Notes: generated from the letters alone by a model not told the origin. DNA of 35,739 nt from CALZFJ01 sp964459845 (GCA_964459845.1 CAYWOC010000024.1:1-35739), one strand, 5' to 3'; counted from the stretch's first letter, positions 7,965 through 16,529 are shown. Made by a program: numbers and translations.

Positions 7965-9299
7965 TCATTTATATTGTTTGAAGCATGATTTGAGCATGAA
8001 TATGCACAAGATGAATGACAGCAGGTCGCTAAGCGGCAAGGATATCCAGATGCCGTTGAGACCATAATAGGCAGAGAGTATAAGCATAAGCGGCATCAAG
8101 ATAATCAACTGGCGCGCCAGCGACAGGAATATGCTTTTCCTCACTTGTCCTGTGCTGACAAAGAAGCTCGGGCAGATTACCGGTATGCTCATTATAATGG
8201 ATGATGACATGCCTATGCGCATGCCATATATGCACATGCCGGTGAGCGTGGCATCGGATGTGAACAGGCTGACCATAGCGGCAGGGAAAAATTCTGAAAT
8301 AATCAAGCAAACGGTCATGATGCCGGCAGAATAGGCGGCTGTCATCCAAAAGCAGCGTTTCATCTTGTCGTATTCTTTTGCACCGAAGTAATAGCCGGTG
8401 AGCGGCTGCATACCTTGGCTAAGTCCTTGAATAATCATCACGAATATGAAAGAGAACCGCGATATGATTCCGTAGGCTGCTATCGCGTCGTTTCCGCCAT
8501 AGCGGTGCAGTGAGTTGAAGAACACGATGAATATGAGGCAGAGACACAATGTCATGAGATATGGCGCAATGCCTATCTTTATGATGCGCAAGAATATGGC
8601 TGATTCGGGGCGGATGCTGCCTTTGGCGAGGCTAACGGCATCATCGTGCCTGTTGAGCGTGTGTAGATAATAGAAGAATATGCACACCTGTGCCGACACG
8701 GTGGCTATGGCAGCTCCCGTCATCCCCATATTGAATACGAATATCAGCAATGGGGCAAGCGCAAGGTTTATGCCCACCGATGCAAGCGTGCCATACATGC
8801 TGGCGTTTGGATGCCCGGCTGAGCGCACGAGAAAGCTCATCGAGGTGTAGATATTGGTGATGGGCGACCCTAAAAGTATAATCACCATATATTGCCGTGC
8901 CAAGGCAAGCACATTGCTGGTCGCTCCGAAAATAGTGAGAAGGGGATTGAGTGAGACATATATTATCACGCCAAATACCAAGCTCATGATGAATGTTAAA
9001 GTTACCGATTGACTGAGAGCCTTATTTGCGGTGGTGTAATCTTTTTTGCCGAGGTTGATCGAAATTTCGGAACTGCCTCCCCAGCCCGATAGATAGGCGG
9101 TTGCTGTCACGATGTTCATCACTGGCAAGCACACCGACAATGCCGCTATGCCTTCTGTCCCTACACTTGAGCCAATGAAAATGCTGTCGATGAAATTATA
9201 GAGCGAGGTGGCTACCATTCCGGCTATTGCCGGGAGAGAATACTTCATCAGCAGTTTGCCGATGGGCTGTGTGTCGAGTGCGTGTGTGTCGGTTGCCAT
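7965..9299 (-). CDS. MATE family efflux transporter
   Basis: This is a 444-residue inner-membrane protein with about twelve hydrophobic segments in two similar halves. It starts with the MATE-like IGKLLMKYSLPAIAGMVATS, and has GGSSEISINLGKKDY in the first half and QGLSQGMQPLTGYYFGAKEY in the second. MATE proteins export cationic or amphipathic compounds using a Na+ or H+ gradient. It lies 4 bp after the phosphatase gene and 27 bp before luxE, so it is tightly inside the lux-like operon. By position it could export the product of the LuxE/LuxC-PaaK enzymes. Simple drug efflux is the alternative. Family call sure; substrate unknown. Confidence 0.92.
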   Translation of the reverse strand: MATDTHALDTQPIGKLLMKYSLPAIAGMVATSLYNFIDSIFIGSSVGTEGIAALSVCLPVMNIVTATAYLSGWGGSSEISINLGKKDYTTANKALSQSVTLTFIMSLVFGVIIYVSLNPLLTIFGATSNVLALARQYMVIILLGSPITNIYTSMSFLVRSAGHPNASMYGTLASVGINLALAPLLIFVFNMGMTGAAIATVSAQVCIFFYYLHTLNRHDDAVSLAKGSIRPESAIFLRIIKIGIAPYLMTLCLCLIFIVFFNSLHRYGGNDAIAAYGIISRFSFIFVMIIQGLSQGMQPLTGYYFGAKEYDKMKRCFWMTAAYSAGIMTVCLIISEFFPAAMVSLFTSDATLTGMCIYGMRIGMSSSIIMSIPVICPSFFVSTGQVRKSIFLSLARQLIILMPLMLILSAYYGLNGIWISLPLSDLLSFILCIFMLKSCFKQYK

Positions 9300-9303
9300 A
9301 TAA

Positions 9304-11637
9304 TTATTCGTGGTTTAGTGAGAAAAACAAGTTAAGCCTGTTTTTGCCGTCGGAATATGAATATTCTATCTTGTCGGAGAGTTCCCTCATCAGGAATATG
9401 CCAAGTCCTCCTATGCTTCTGTCCTCGGGTGGCGTATCGGCAACATTGCCAGTATCTCGGCTTGTGGGGTCGAATTTTATGCCGTTGTCGGTTATCGAGA
9501 GTTTCAGTGTGTCGGGGTCATACTTTGAGGCTTCAATCGTGATTTTGTCTTCCCTTTTTTTACCTGTGCATCCGTATAATATAATATTTGACACAGCTTC
9601 TTCAAGCACGAGGTTGATAGTTTTGCTGAGTTTCTCGTTGATGTTGAATATATTGCGCAGCTTGCCGATGAATGCTGGCAACCCTTCCAAATTGTCGATC
9701 TCAGGATGTATAGCCATTCGGCATTTGCTGGTGGATATGCACAGCACAGTGGTGTCATCGCTCTGTTCTGTGCCTTCTGCGAAGTATTTTGCCAAATCAA
9801 ATAAGGTGTTCACCAAAATTTCAGCTACGAGTCCATCTTTAGCCATTGCCGTTGCCACATGCATTATAGCAGTGTCGCCGAGCATCTTTTTGTTAATGTC
9901 TTCGGCTTCGTTTAGTCCATCAGTGTAGAACAGAAGTGAAGCTTCGGCCGGAATATTGACAGTCTCCTCCTTGTAGGCGAAATCTGTAATCACTCCAATC
10001 GGAATATTGGTGGTCATTTTCAGCTCGCTTCCGCGTCCATCTTCTTGAAGAATGATTGGCGGAGTGCTGCCGGCATTGCAGAATGTGAGCTTGCTCGTTG
10101 ATAAGTCGAGTACGCCGATGAATGCGACCACAAATATGTCCATATTGTTGAGAGATACGAGAGTGTTGTTGATTGCCGACATTATGTATGCAGGGCTTTT
10201 GGACGAATTGGCGAGGGTGCGGATTGTGGCTTGAACCGTTGACATGATTATTGCTGCCGGGACACCTTTGCCTGCGACATCGCCGATGGAGAACACAAGT
10301 TTGCCGTCGTTCATCATCACGTCATAGAAGTCGCCGCCGACTGTCTTTGCTGGAATCATCTTGGCATATACATCCACGCCCTTGAATGCAGAAAAGTCGG
10401 TGCGAATCATATTGTTCTGTATGTCTTTGGCTATGTTCAGCTCACTTGCTATGCGTTCCTCCTTGCGTACTGATTCGGCTTGCTGCCCGATGAATTGAGT
10501 TATTGACTTCTGCATTCTGCTGAATGCCGCATACAGCAGCTTTATATCGGGTGATGAGTCTGGCTTAGGAATGTCGCAATTGAGGTCGCCGCTTGAGATT
10601 TTGTCGGCGATGTGCATGAGGTCGTCGATAGGACGCATAAGCCGCGACATCAATATTTTGATGCATAGCAGCAGCAAAATCATGCCTAATACAATGATGC
10701 CGATAAGTAGGATGGTTGCCGACCCGAAGTCTCTTGCCATGGTATTGTATGGTATCATGCAGCATATCGACCACCCGAAGTCGTTCATAGGCCTGTAAGT
10801 AACCAGAATCTTCTTGCCCTTGAATTTTATGATTTTTTCCCCGGTTTTCCCTGCGAGCATCTCTTGAGCGATGTCGGTCATTCCGAAAATTTTTATTCGT
10901 GAGGACTCTTGAATCAGCGTGCGGTCGAGTACCGCCTCTTTGTTGGAACACAAGATGAACCTGCCCTCATTGTTTATGATGAATATGTAGCTGTCGGGGT
11001 ATGGCTTGGCGGCACTCACACTATCAGAAAATTCATCCATCGACATATCGGCAAATAGCATTGCCGACACATTCCCGTCATGGCTGAGAATAGGATGCGT
11101 GAATGTCATCACGAGAGCCTTGCTGCTCACCTCGTCGTAATAAGGCCCGGCCCAGTGGTCGCACTTTGCTTTCAGAGTTTCGGTGTACCAGTTTGCGGAT
11201 TGGTAGTCATATCCTTTCCCGACTGTGCGTATTATGCCGGTGGAGTCGCCTGAGTTAATCCAAGAATAAGATATATAAGGCTTGTCCCATTCCTTGTTGT
11301 TCTCGGGGACTATCGCCAACCCCAGCCCTATTGTGTAGTCGGTGTTGCGGGCGAAATATTTGAGTGCACCAGCAATTCTCGCCGTGTCACCCAAGTTCCT
11401 TGTGATGAAAGGCTCGGTCACATGCAACGATTGCTCGATGTCGTCGAGTTGATGCCCCACTTTCTCAGTCAAGTGCTTAAGCAGACTGTCGGAATAGTAC
11501 AATATGTGCTGCTCGTCACTTTTCGATGTATAGTTGTAGAACACATAAATAACGCCTCCAAACACTATGGCAGTGGTCAGCAGCAGTCCAAGATATAATC
11601 TTGTAGATAGCGATTTGAAAAATTTTAGAGCCGTCAT
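9304..11637 (-). CDS. Membrane Cache-HAMP-PP2C (SpoIIE-type) phosphatase with C-terminal HATPase kinase
   Basis: One 777-residue polypeptide appears to hold both halves of a partner switch. Residues 14-36 and 305-329 are membrane helices around a periplasmic Cache-like sensor (about 45-300, with SGDSTGIIRTVGKGYDYQSA at 129-148). A HAMP segment follows (330-380). The PP2C/SpoIIE domain (395-640) keeps the metal-binding acidic motifs GGDFYD (434-439), GDVAGKG (452-458), YTDGLNE (571-577) and SDDTT (626-630). The C-terminus (655-777) is an RsbW-like HATPase with an intact N box (EEAVSN, 679-684), G1 box (TDNGIKFDP, 716-724) and G2 box (GGLGIF, 743-748). It could both dephosphorylate and phosphorylate the STAS protein encoded 50 bp upstream in response to an external ligand. 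The ligand is unknown. Confidence 0.9.
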   Translation of the reverse strand: MTALKFFKSLSTRLYLGLLLTTAIVFGGVIYVFYNYTSKSDEQHILYYSDSLLKHLTEKVGHQLDDIEQSLHVTEPFITRNLGDTARIAGALKYFARNTDYTIGLGLAIVPENNKEWDKPYISYSWINSGDSTGIIRTVGKGYDYQSANWYTETLKAKCDHWAGPYYDEVSSKALVMTFTHPILSHDGNVSAMLFADMSMDEFSDSVSAAKPYPDSYIFIINNEGRFILCSNKEAVLDRTLIQESSRIKIFGMTDIAQEMLAGKTGEKIIKFKGKKILVTYRPMNDFGWSICCMIPYNTMARDFGSATILLIGIIVLGMILLLLCIKILMSRLMRPIDDLMHIADKISSGDLNCDIPKPDSSPDIKLLYAAFSRMQKSITQFIGQQAESVRKEERIASELNIAKDIQNNMIRTDFSAFKGVDVYAKMIPAKTVGGDFYDVMMNDGKLVFSIGDVAGKGVPAAIIMSTVQATIRTLANSSKSPAYIMSAINNTLVSLNNMDIFVVAFIGVLDLSTSKLTFCNAGSTPPIILQEDGRGSELKMTTNIPIGVITDFAYKEETVNIPAEASLLFYTDGLNEAEDINKKMLGDTAIMHVATAMAKDGLVAEILVNTLFDLAKYFAEGTEQSDDTTVLCISTSKCRMAIHPEIDNLEGLPAFIGKLRNIFNINEKLSKTINLVLEEAVSNIILYGCTGKKREDKITIEASKYDPDTLKLSITDNGIKFDPTSRDTGNVADTPPEDRSIGGLGIFLMRELSDKIEYSYSDGKNRLNLFFSLNHE

Positions 11638-11687
11638 CCCTGTTTGTTTGATAAGGTTTCAAGATATGCCATGTGCGGCAAAAAATG

Positions 11688-11987
11688 CTAATTCTGTATT
11701 CTCAGCAATGTAGCAAGTCCTGTAATCTTGAATATTTTGGCAATTTCGTCATTGACGTGAGTGAGCGTGAATGTACCTCCTTTCTGGCAGGCTGCCTTGT
11801 GCAGCATCAGAAAAAGGCGCAGACCGCTGCTGCACACATATTCCAGCTTTGAGCAGTCGATAGTAATCGACTTGTCGGCTTTTTCGGAAAGCTGTTTAAA
11901 TTCTTTGTCAAGCGACATAGCACAAATAGTATCAAGACGGCCTTCTATTTTTCCTGTAATATTATTATCTGCTTCTTGAATTTCCAT
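11688..11987 (-). CDS. STAS-domain anti-sigma-factor antagonist (SpoIIAA/RsbV-like)
   Basis: This is a 99-residue single STAS domain, the usual size for SpoIIAA or RsbV. The motif YVCSSGLRLFL holds the expected phospho-serine, Ser54, just before the glycine, although a cysteine replaces the aspartate usual at -2. The open frame extends upstream to 12248, but homology starts at ATG 11987, and a promoter-like -7 box lies between, so the shorter start is preferred. It is the first gene of the lux-like operon. Phosphorylation by the HATPase domain and dephosphorylation by the PP2C domain of the next gene are expected from the family. The likely binding partner is the HATPase-like protein at the end of the operon, since no sigma factor gene is nearby. 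Confidence 0.88.
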   Translation of the reverse strand: MEIQEADNNITGKIEGRLDTICAMSLDKEFKQLSEKADKSITIDCSKLEYVCSSGLRLFLMLHKAACQKGGTFTLTHVNDEIAKIFKITGLATLLRIQN

Positions 11988-12013
11988 ATAGCGATGAATT
12001 TTATCTGTTTCAG

Positions 12014-12021
12014 CAAAGATA
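12014..12021 (-). promoter_or_regulatory. Putative Bacteroidetes -7 box for the STAS/lux-like operon
   Basis: The minus strand reads TATCTTTG, which fits TAnnTTTG. It lies 27 nt before the preferred STAS start. A clear -33 TTTG is not seen at the expected distance, so confidence is moderate. Confidence 0.45.
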
Positions 12022-12190
12022 GAAAATATTATTGAATTGGAGGTGTCCAGCCCGAAAAAAAATTGTAAAAAAATGCGGTATGGCATATTCTGCGATCTGT
12101 TTGCTGTGTCTTTGTAGAAGATAGGCTGCATCTCAGCATAATATTCAAGTAGGAAATATTTTGCGGAAAAGTGAAAAATGGCTAAATGTA

Positions 12191-12221
12191 TTGCGTGTAG
12201 TGAATAAAAGAAGTAATTTTG
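12191..12221 (+). promoter_or_regulatory. Promoter for tatA-tatC
   Basis: TTG (12191-12193), a 20-nt spacer and TAATTTTG (12214-12221) match the Bacteroidetes housekeeping promoter pattern. Transcription would start near 12228, giving a leader of about 50 nt before tatA. The space from 11988 to 12280 otherwise holds only this and the divergent STAS promoter. Confidence 0.6.
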
Positions 12222-12280
12222 CGGATAGCAATCGAGGATAGGTTGCAAATGATTAATAATTATAGTAGAAATTTGTTCTT

Positions 12281-12508
12281 ATGACACTATCTGTATTAGG
12301 TGGGATTATTGCTTTTTTTGGCAATCTCGGGACTCCTGAGTTCCTTGTAATCGCATTTGTTGTTCTGCTGCTTTTCGGCGGGAAGAAGATACCCGAACTT
12401 ATGCGAGGTCTCGGCAAGGGCGTGCGCAACTTCAAGGAGGGGATGAACGACGTTACCGACGAGATCAAGAATATCGACGAAGACATAAAGAGAGCAGGAA
12501 AGAAATAA
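12281..12508 (+). CDS. tatA: Twin-arginine translocase subunit TatA/E
   Basis: TatA oligomers form the conducting part of the twin-arginine pathway, which exports folded proteins across the inner membrane. The 75-residue protein has a short N-terminus, GTPEFLVIAFVVLLLFGGKK covering the membrane helix and the FGxKKxPE hinge, an amphipathic helix (LMRGLGKGVRNFKEGM) and a charged tail. This is the canonical layout and length. tatC follows after 27 bp. No tatB is seen in the window, as is common where one TatA-type protein serves both roles. Confidence 0.95.
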   Translation: MTLSVLGGIIAFFGNLGTPEFLVIAFVVLLLFGGKKIPELMRGLGKGVRNFKEGMNDVTDEIKNIDEDIKRAGKK

Positions 12509-12535
12509 CCAAAATTTAGGGGAGAATAAATAACT

Positions 12536-13372
12536 TTGGCAGACAAAGAGGCAGAGGATAAATCGTCTGAGATGTCGTTTTGGGGGCATCTTGATGCACT
12601 GCGCTCGGTGCTATGGAAAGCATCGGTGGTGCTGGTGGTGTGCGTTGTCGGATTCTTTGCGATAATGCCCGACCTTTTCGACAGTGTGATTTTGGCTCCT
12701 TGCCGCGGCGACTTTGTGCTTTATCGCTTGTTTGAGAAAGTGACGCAGATGTTTCCGTCGCTGCCGCAGTTCACCACTGATGGCTTTCATGTGGAGCTTA
12801 TCAACATCCAGCTTGCATCGCAATTCTTCATCCATATGTCCACATCGTTCTGGCTTGCGCTGGTGTTCTCTTGCCCGGTGCTGCTTTATCTGCTGTGGAC
12901 GTTTGTGAAGCCGGCACTATATGCCAATGAGGTGCGAGGCGTGAAGATGGCGTTCTGCCTCGGCACTGTGATGTTCTTCCTCGGTGTGGCAGTGGGGTAT
13001 CTCATCGTTTTCCCGGTGACGCTGCGTTTTCTTGCCGAATATCAGGTGAGCGCACTTGTGCCAAACCAGATTTCGCTCGACTCATATATGGACACCTTTG
13101 TGGCGATGCTCTTCGTGATGGGACTTGTGTTTGAGCTGCCGCTTGTGGCATGGACGCTTGGTGCGATAGGTCTCCTGCACCGCGAATGGCTGCGCAAGTA
13201 TCGCCGCCACGCTATTGTGGCGCTGCTCGTGCTTGCCGCATTCATCACTCCTACTGGCGACCCGTTCACCCTTATGGTGGTGTTCACGCCGCTATATATG
13301 CTATATGAGCTTAGCATCTTCTTTGTGAAACCGAAGAAGGGCGATGAAGAAGCCGAATCTTTGGCAGAATAG
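12536..13372 (+). CDS. tatC: Twin-arginine translocase subunit TatC
   Basis: TatC is the inner-membrane receptor for twin-arginine signal peptides. The protein has the TatC opening SFWGHLDALRSVLW, six hydrophobic segments and the FITPTGDPFT motif near the end. The chosen start is TTG 12536, supported by AGGGGAG at 12518-12524 eleven bases before it. ATG 12572 (MSFWGHLDALR) is a good alternative and would still give a complete TatC. It is co-transcribed with tatA. About 278 residues is normal for the family. Confidence 0.95.
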   Translation: MADKEAEDKSSEMSFWGHLDALRSVLWKASVVLVVCVVGFFAIMPDLFDSVILAPCRGDFVLYRLFEKVTQMFPSLPQFTTDGFHVELINIQLASQFFIHMSTSFWLALVFSCPVLLYLLWTFVKPALYANEVRGVKMAFCLGTVMFFLGVAVGYLIVFPVTLRFLAEYQVSALVPNQISLDSYMDTFVAMLFVMGLVFELPLVAWTLGAIGLLHREWLRKYRRHAIVALLVLAAFITPTGDPFTLMVVFTPLYMLYELSIFFVKPKKGDEEAESLAE

Positions 13373-13391
13373 TGCGGCTTGGCACTATTTT
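13371..13391 (+). terminator. Weak intrinsic terminator after tatC
   Basis: A 5-bp stem AGTGC/GCACT (13371-13375 with 13382-13386) with a 6-nt loop is followed by ATTTTT. It overlaps the tatC stop codon. The stem is short, so readthrough into gpmI is possible. Confidence 0.4.
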
Positions 13392-13456
13392 TGCTGATTT
13401 CGGAATTGAAAATAAGATAATAAAAACAAAAAAGAATATATACATAAAAGAGAATT

Positions 13457-14971
13457 ATGGGAAAGAAAGCATTATTGATGATCTTAGATGGTTGGGGCAT
13501 TGGCAACCACACTAAGTCGGACGTGATTTTTAGCACACCAACGCCATATTGGGACAGCTTGCTCGCTAATTATCCTCATTCACAGCTTCAGGCAAGCGGT
13601 GAGAATGTGGGTCTGCCTGACGGACAGATGGGCAACTCTGAGGTAGGCCACTTGAACATAGGTGCAGGACGTGTGTTGTATCAAGATCTTGTTAAAATCA
13701 ACAAGGCTATCAAGGACGGTTCTATCCTCGACAATCCAGAAATCAAATCGGCATTCTCATACGCAAAGGACAATGGCAAGAGCATCCACTTCATGGGACT
13801 GACATCTACTGGCGGTGTTCACAGCTCATTTGAGCATATCTTTGCGCTATGCGACATCGCTAAGAAATATGAACTCGAAGATGTGTTTATCCACTGCTTC
13901 ATGGACGGTCGTGACACCGACCCTAAGAGCGGCAAGGGATTTATCGAGCAACTTCAAGACCACTGCAACAAGACTACTGGTCATATCGCATCAATCATAG
14001 GACGCTTCTATGCGATGGACCGCGACAAGCGTTGGGAACGCATCAAGGTGGCTTACGACCAACTTGTGAACGGTGTGGGAGAAAAGGCTACCGACCTCGT
14101 AGCTGCTATGCAGAAGTCTTATGACAACGACGTTACCGATGAGTTTGTAAAGCCTATCGTGAATGCCAATGTAGATGGCCGCATCAAGGAAGGCGATGTG
14201 GTAATCTTCTTCAACTACCGCAACGACCGCGCAAAGGAGATCACAGTGGTGCTAACTCAGCAAGATATGCCAGAGCAGGGAATGCACACCGTGAAGAATT
14301 TGCAATACTACTGCATGACTCCTTACGACTCGTCGTTCAAGGGGCTGCACATCCTTTTCGACAAGGAGAACGTTCAGAACACACTTGGCGAATATCTTTC
14401 TTCGCTCGGCAAGAAGCAACTGCATATAGCCGAGACTGAGAAATATGCTCACGTCACATTCTTCTTCAATGGCGGACGCGAAGCTCCATTTGATGGCGAG
14501 GATCGTATTCTTGTCCCTTCGCCAAAGGTGGCTACCTACGACTTGAAGCCTGAGATGAGCGCGTATGAGGTGAAAGACAAGCTTGTTGAGGCTATCAACA
14601 CCGAGAAATATGACTTTATCGTTGTAAACTTTGCTAATGGTGACATGGTGGGTCATACAGGTGTGTATGAAGCTGTAGAGAAAGCTGTGGTGGCTGTGGA
14701 TAACTGCGTTAAGGATACCGTTGAGGCTGCTAAAGCCAACGACTATGAGGTGATTATCATTGCCGACCACGGAAATGCCGACAATGAAATCAATCCTGAC
14801 GGCACTCCTAACACAGCTCACTCGCTCAACCCAGTTCCTTGCGTGTATGTTACAGCCAACAAGGATGCAAAGGTGGAAAACGGTATCCTTGCCGACGTGG
14901 CTCCAACGCTGCTGCACATTATGGGATTGAAGCAACCTGCTGAAATGACAGGAAAGAACTTGATAGACTAA
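13457..14971 (+). CDS. gpmI: 2,3-bisphosphoglycerate-independent phosphoglycerate mutase
   Basis: The enzyme interconverts 3- and 2-phosphoglycerate in glycolysis and gluconeogenesis in the cytoplasm. It is full length at 504 residues. The N-terminal metal site LMILDGWGIGN and the nucleophile Ser61 in GQMGNSEVGHLN are clear. Later come FMDGRDTDP, IGRFYAMDRDKRW, YRNDRAKE, the second metal site VNFANGDMVGHTG, and IIADHGNADN followed by TAHSLNPVPCV. These are all the diagnostic blocks of the alkaline-phosphatase-fold mutase. It lies 84 bp after tatC with no obvious functional link to it. Confidence 0.97.
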   Translation: MGKKALLMILDGWGIGNHTKSDVIFSTPTPYWDSLLANYPHSQLQASGENVGLPDGQMGNSEVGHLNIGAGRVLYQDLVKINKAIKDGSILDNPEIKSAFSYAKDNGKSIHFMGLTSTGGVHSSFEHIFALCDIAKKYELEDVFIHCFMDGRDTDPKSGKGFIEQLQDHCNKTTGHIASIIGRFYAMDRDKRWERIKVAYDQLVNGVGEKATDLVAAMQKSYDNDVTDEFVKPIVNANVDGRIKEGDVVIFFNYRNDRAKEITVVLTQQDMPEQGMHTVKNLQYYCMTPYDSSFKGLHILFDKENVQNTLGEYLSSLGKKQLHIAETEKYAHVTFFFNGGREAPFDGEDRILVPSPKVATYDLKPEMSAYEVKDKLVEAINTEKYDFIVVNFANGDMVGHTGVYEAVEKAVVAVDNCVKDTVEAAKANDYEVIIIADHGNADNEINPDGTPNTAHSLNPVPCVYVTANKDAKVENGILADVAPTLLHIMGLKQPAEMTGKNLID

Positions 14972-15022
14972 TCTGCTTTTGCCATAGAAAGGCGGCAGAA
15001 AAATTGTCAGAATTAAATAAAA

Positions 15023-15070
15023 GCACATTCCTATGCGATACTTATTGAAAGTGGCTGGAATGTGCCTTTA
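15023..15070 (+). terminator. Probable terminator after gpmI
   Basis: A 9-bp stem GCACATTCC/GGAATGTGC (15023-15031 with 15057-15065) has a 25-nt loop and is followed by CTTTATT. It starts 52 bp after the gpmI stop. The long loop and short T run keep confidence moderate. Confidence 0.5.
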
Positions 15071-15132
15071 TTATATTTAGTACTATATTCCCAAATCTTG
15101 CCATTGGGTTTGGGCTAAAAATAATGTGGCTG

Positions 15133-15150
15133 GCTGCGTCTTGCCGCAGC
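15133..15150 (+). other. GC-rich hairpin upstream of the AraC-type gene
   Basis: A perfect 6-bp stem GCTGCG/CGCAGC with a 6-nt loop lies about 50 bp before ATG 15201. It may shape the leader of the regulator's mRNA or end transcription from gpmI. No T run follows it. Confidence 0.35.
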
Positions 15151-15200
15151 GGCATCACAGTCGAAAAAAATGAGAAAAGAATCTACAATTTCTACTGATT

Positions 15201-16286
15201 ATGAGTTATGATTTGAACAGTTGTTATTTTTTTGTTCAAGGAGCTATAATGATGTTCTTCTTGATGCTTTCCGTTCTGTATCTCATAGAGCGGAACAGCC
15301 GGCAGCGCATTATCACTGGCGTGATAATGGCTATATGGTTTGTGATACATGCCAAAGACATAATTTTCATAATCGTTACCGGAAGCCGTGATTTCTCGGC
15401 ATCGGTGTGGCGGATGTATAATATGCTCGATCTTGTGGCGGTGCCGACTTGTGTGTTCTTCATAAAAGAAGTGATACACAGCGGATGGGTGAACAGGCGC
15501 AATGTGCTGATGCATAGTGTGCCTTTTTTGCTTTTTATAGCTGCATATGTGGCGTTCCCGGTTTCTGCGATGTTCTATGCCGGCATATGCTATGTGCTTG
15601 CGTATGCCGTATATAACGTGATTCACTTGATAATAGATGTGAAGAGATACCGCATACTGCTGCGCGAACGCTATTCCAACACCGAGAAAATGGATGCCCG
15701 GTGGCTAAGGGCTATATTGATAATATTTCCACTGATGATATTCCCTTGGGTGGCAACTTGCTTCCGTGATGACATTGAGCAAGAAAACATTTATGGGATG
15801 GCATCTGTGCTGTTTTGGGCTTGTCAATGCTATTTTCTCGGTCGCCATGAGGTGGCGGAGAATCTGTATAAGGAGATTGGCGAAGACAGGGCGTGCAGTG
15901 AAGAGGCTGAGATGGAGAAGGAGGCTTGCGTGTGTGAGCCTACGGCATTTGCCGATTTCCAAAAGAAACTTGAAGTGGCATTCGTGTGCGATAAGCTGTA
16001 CTTGAGTCCGAAGCTCACGCTCAACGACCTTGCACAAGCTCTCGGAACAAACCGCACATATATATCTAATTATATCAACCAGACACTTCACACCAATTTC
16101 TATGACTATGTGAACGGATTCCGCTTGCGGCATTCCGAAGAGCTGCTCAGCAACGCTGAATTGTCGATTGAGAGCATAGCTGAGATGTCGGGCTTCAATT
16201 CATTATCTACTTTCCGACGCTCGTTCACGAAGTGCTATGGCTGTTCTCCCGGAGTGTTCCGCCAGCGCAAGATTACGAATAGATGA
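15201..16286 (+). CDS. Membrane-anchored AraC-family transcriptional regulator
   Basis: The first 220 or so residues hold about six hydrophobic segments (for example GAIMMFFLMLSVLYLIE and SVPFLLFIAAYVAF). The last 100 residues are an AraC-type double helix-turn-helix: LTLNDLAQALGTNRTYISNY is the first helix pair and IESIAEMSGFNSLSTFRRSF with GCSPGVFRQ the second. DNA binding from a membrane-embedded protein suggests a one-component sensor. It sits just upstream of the chelatase/TonB operon in the same direction, with 305 bp and a fresh promoter between, so it is the likely regulator of that operon. The signal sensed cannot be read from the sequence. Confidence 0.85.
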   Translation: MSYDLNSCYFFVQGAIMMFFLMLSVLYLIERNSRQRIITGVIMAIWFVIHAKDIIFIIVTGSRDFSASVWRMYNMLDLVAVPTCVFFIKEVIHSGWVNRRNVLMHSVPFLLFIAAYVAFPVSAMFYAGICYVLAYAVYNVIHLIIDVKRYRILLRERYSNTEKMDARWLRAILIIFPLMIFPWVATCFRDDIEQENIYGMASVLFWACQCYFLGRHEVAENLYKEIGEDRACSEEAEMEKEACVCEPTAFADFQKKLEVAFVCDKLYLSPKLTLNDLAQALGTNRTYISNYINQTLHTNFYDYVNGFRLRHSEELLSNAELSIESIAEMSGFNSLSTFRRSFTKCYGCSPGVFRQRKITNR

Positions 16287-16393
16287 TATTGCCCTTGAAA
16301 TAAAAAAGGCATTGATATGGAAATGCTGGTGGTGATATGCACCGCTGCCTACTGGTGAAGCGCAACATGTTTCCGTAAATACATTTCGCAAAT

Positions 16394-16441
16394 ACAATTT
16401 GACCCGAACCGGATGTACGCATCTGATTCGGGTCAAATTGT
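16394..16441 (+). terminator. Long perfect hairpin, terminator or operator
   Basis: A 15-bp perfect stem (16394-16408 with 16427-16441) carries an inner 4-bp GATG/CATC stem with a TACG loop. It is followed by TTTATATA. It starts about 108 bp after the AraC-type stop, so it can be that gene's terminator. It also sits 90 bp before the promoter of the next operon. Confidence 0.6.
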
Positions 16442-16529
16442 TTATATATCTAATATCTATGTGTGGCATTTTTATGTTTTTGTAGCCAATAAAGGGGATG
16501 AAATGGGACTTTTTCACCATTTTTGAGTA

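Noticed and set aside
11988..12248. N-terminal extension of the STAS protein to 186 residues
   Set aside because: The extra 87 residues have no domain, are rich in F, Y and I as in AT-rich noncoding DNA, and cover the likely promoter; ATG 11987 gives a standard single-domain STAS protein.
2663..12280. Search for luciferase (luxA/luxB) or a sigma factor in the lux-like operon
   Set aside because: All reading space in the operon is filled by the six genes described; neither is present in the window.
14975..15010. Hairpin CTGC...GGCGGCAG just after gpmI as its terminator
   Set aside because: The stem is interrupted and followed by A rather than T; the hairpin at 15023-15070 is better.
16300..16400. 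Possible cobalamin riboswitch before the chelatase operon
   Set aside because: GGTGAAGCGC and a small hairpin looked suggestive, but no B12 box or the conserved riboswitch core could be found.
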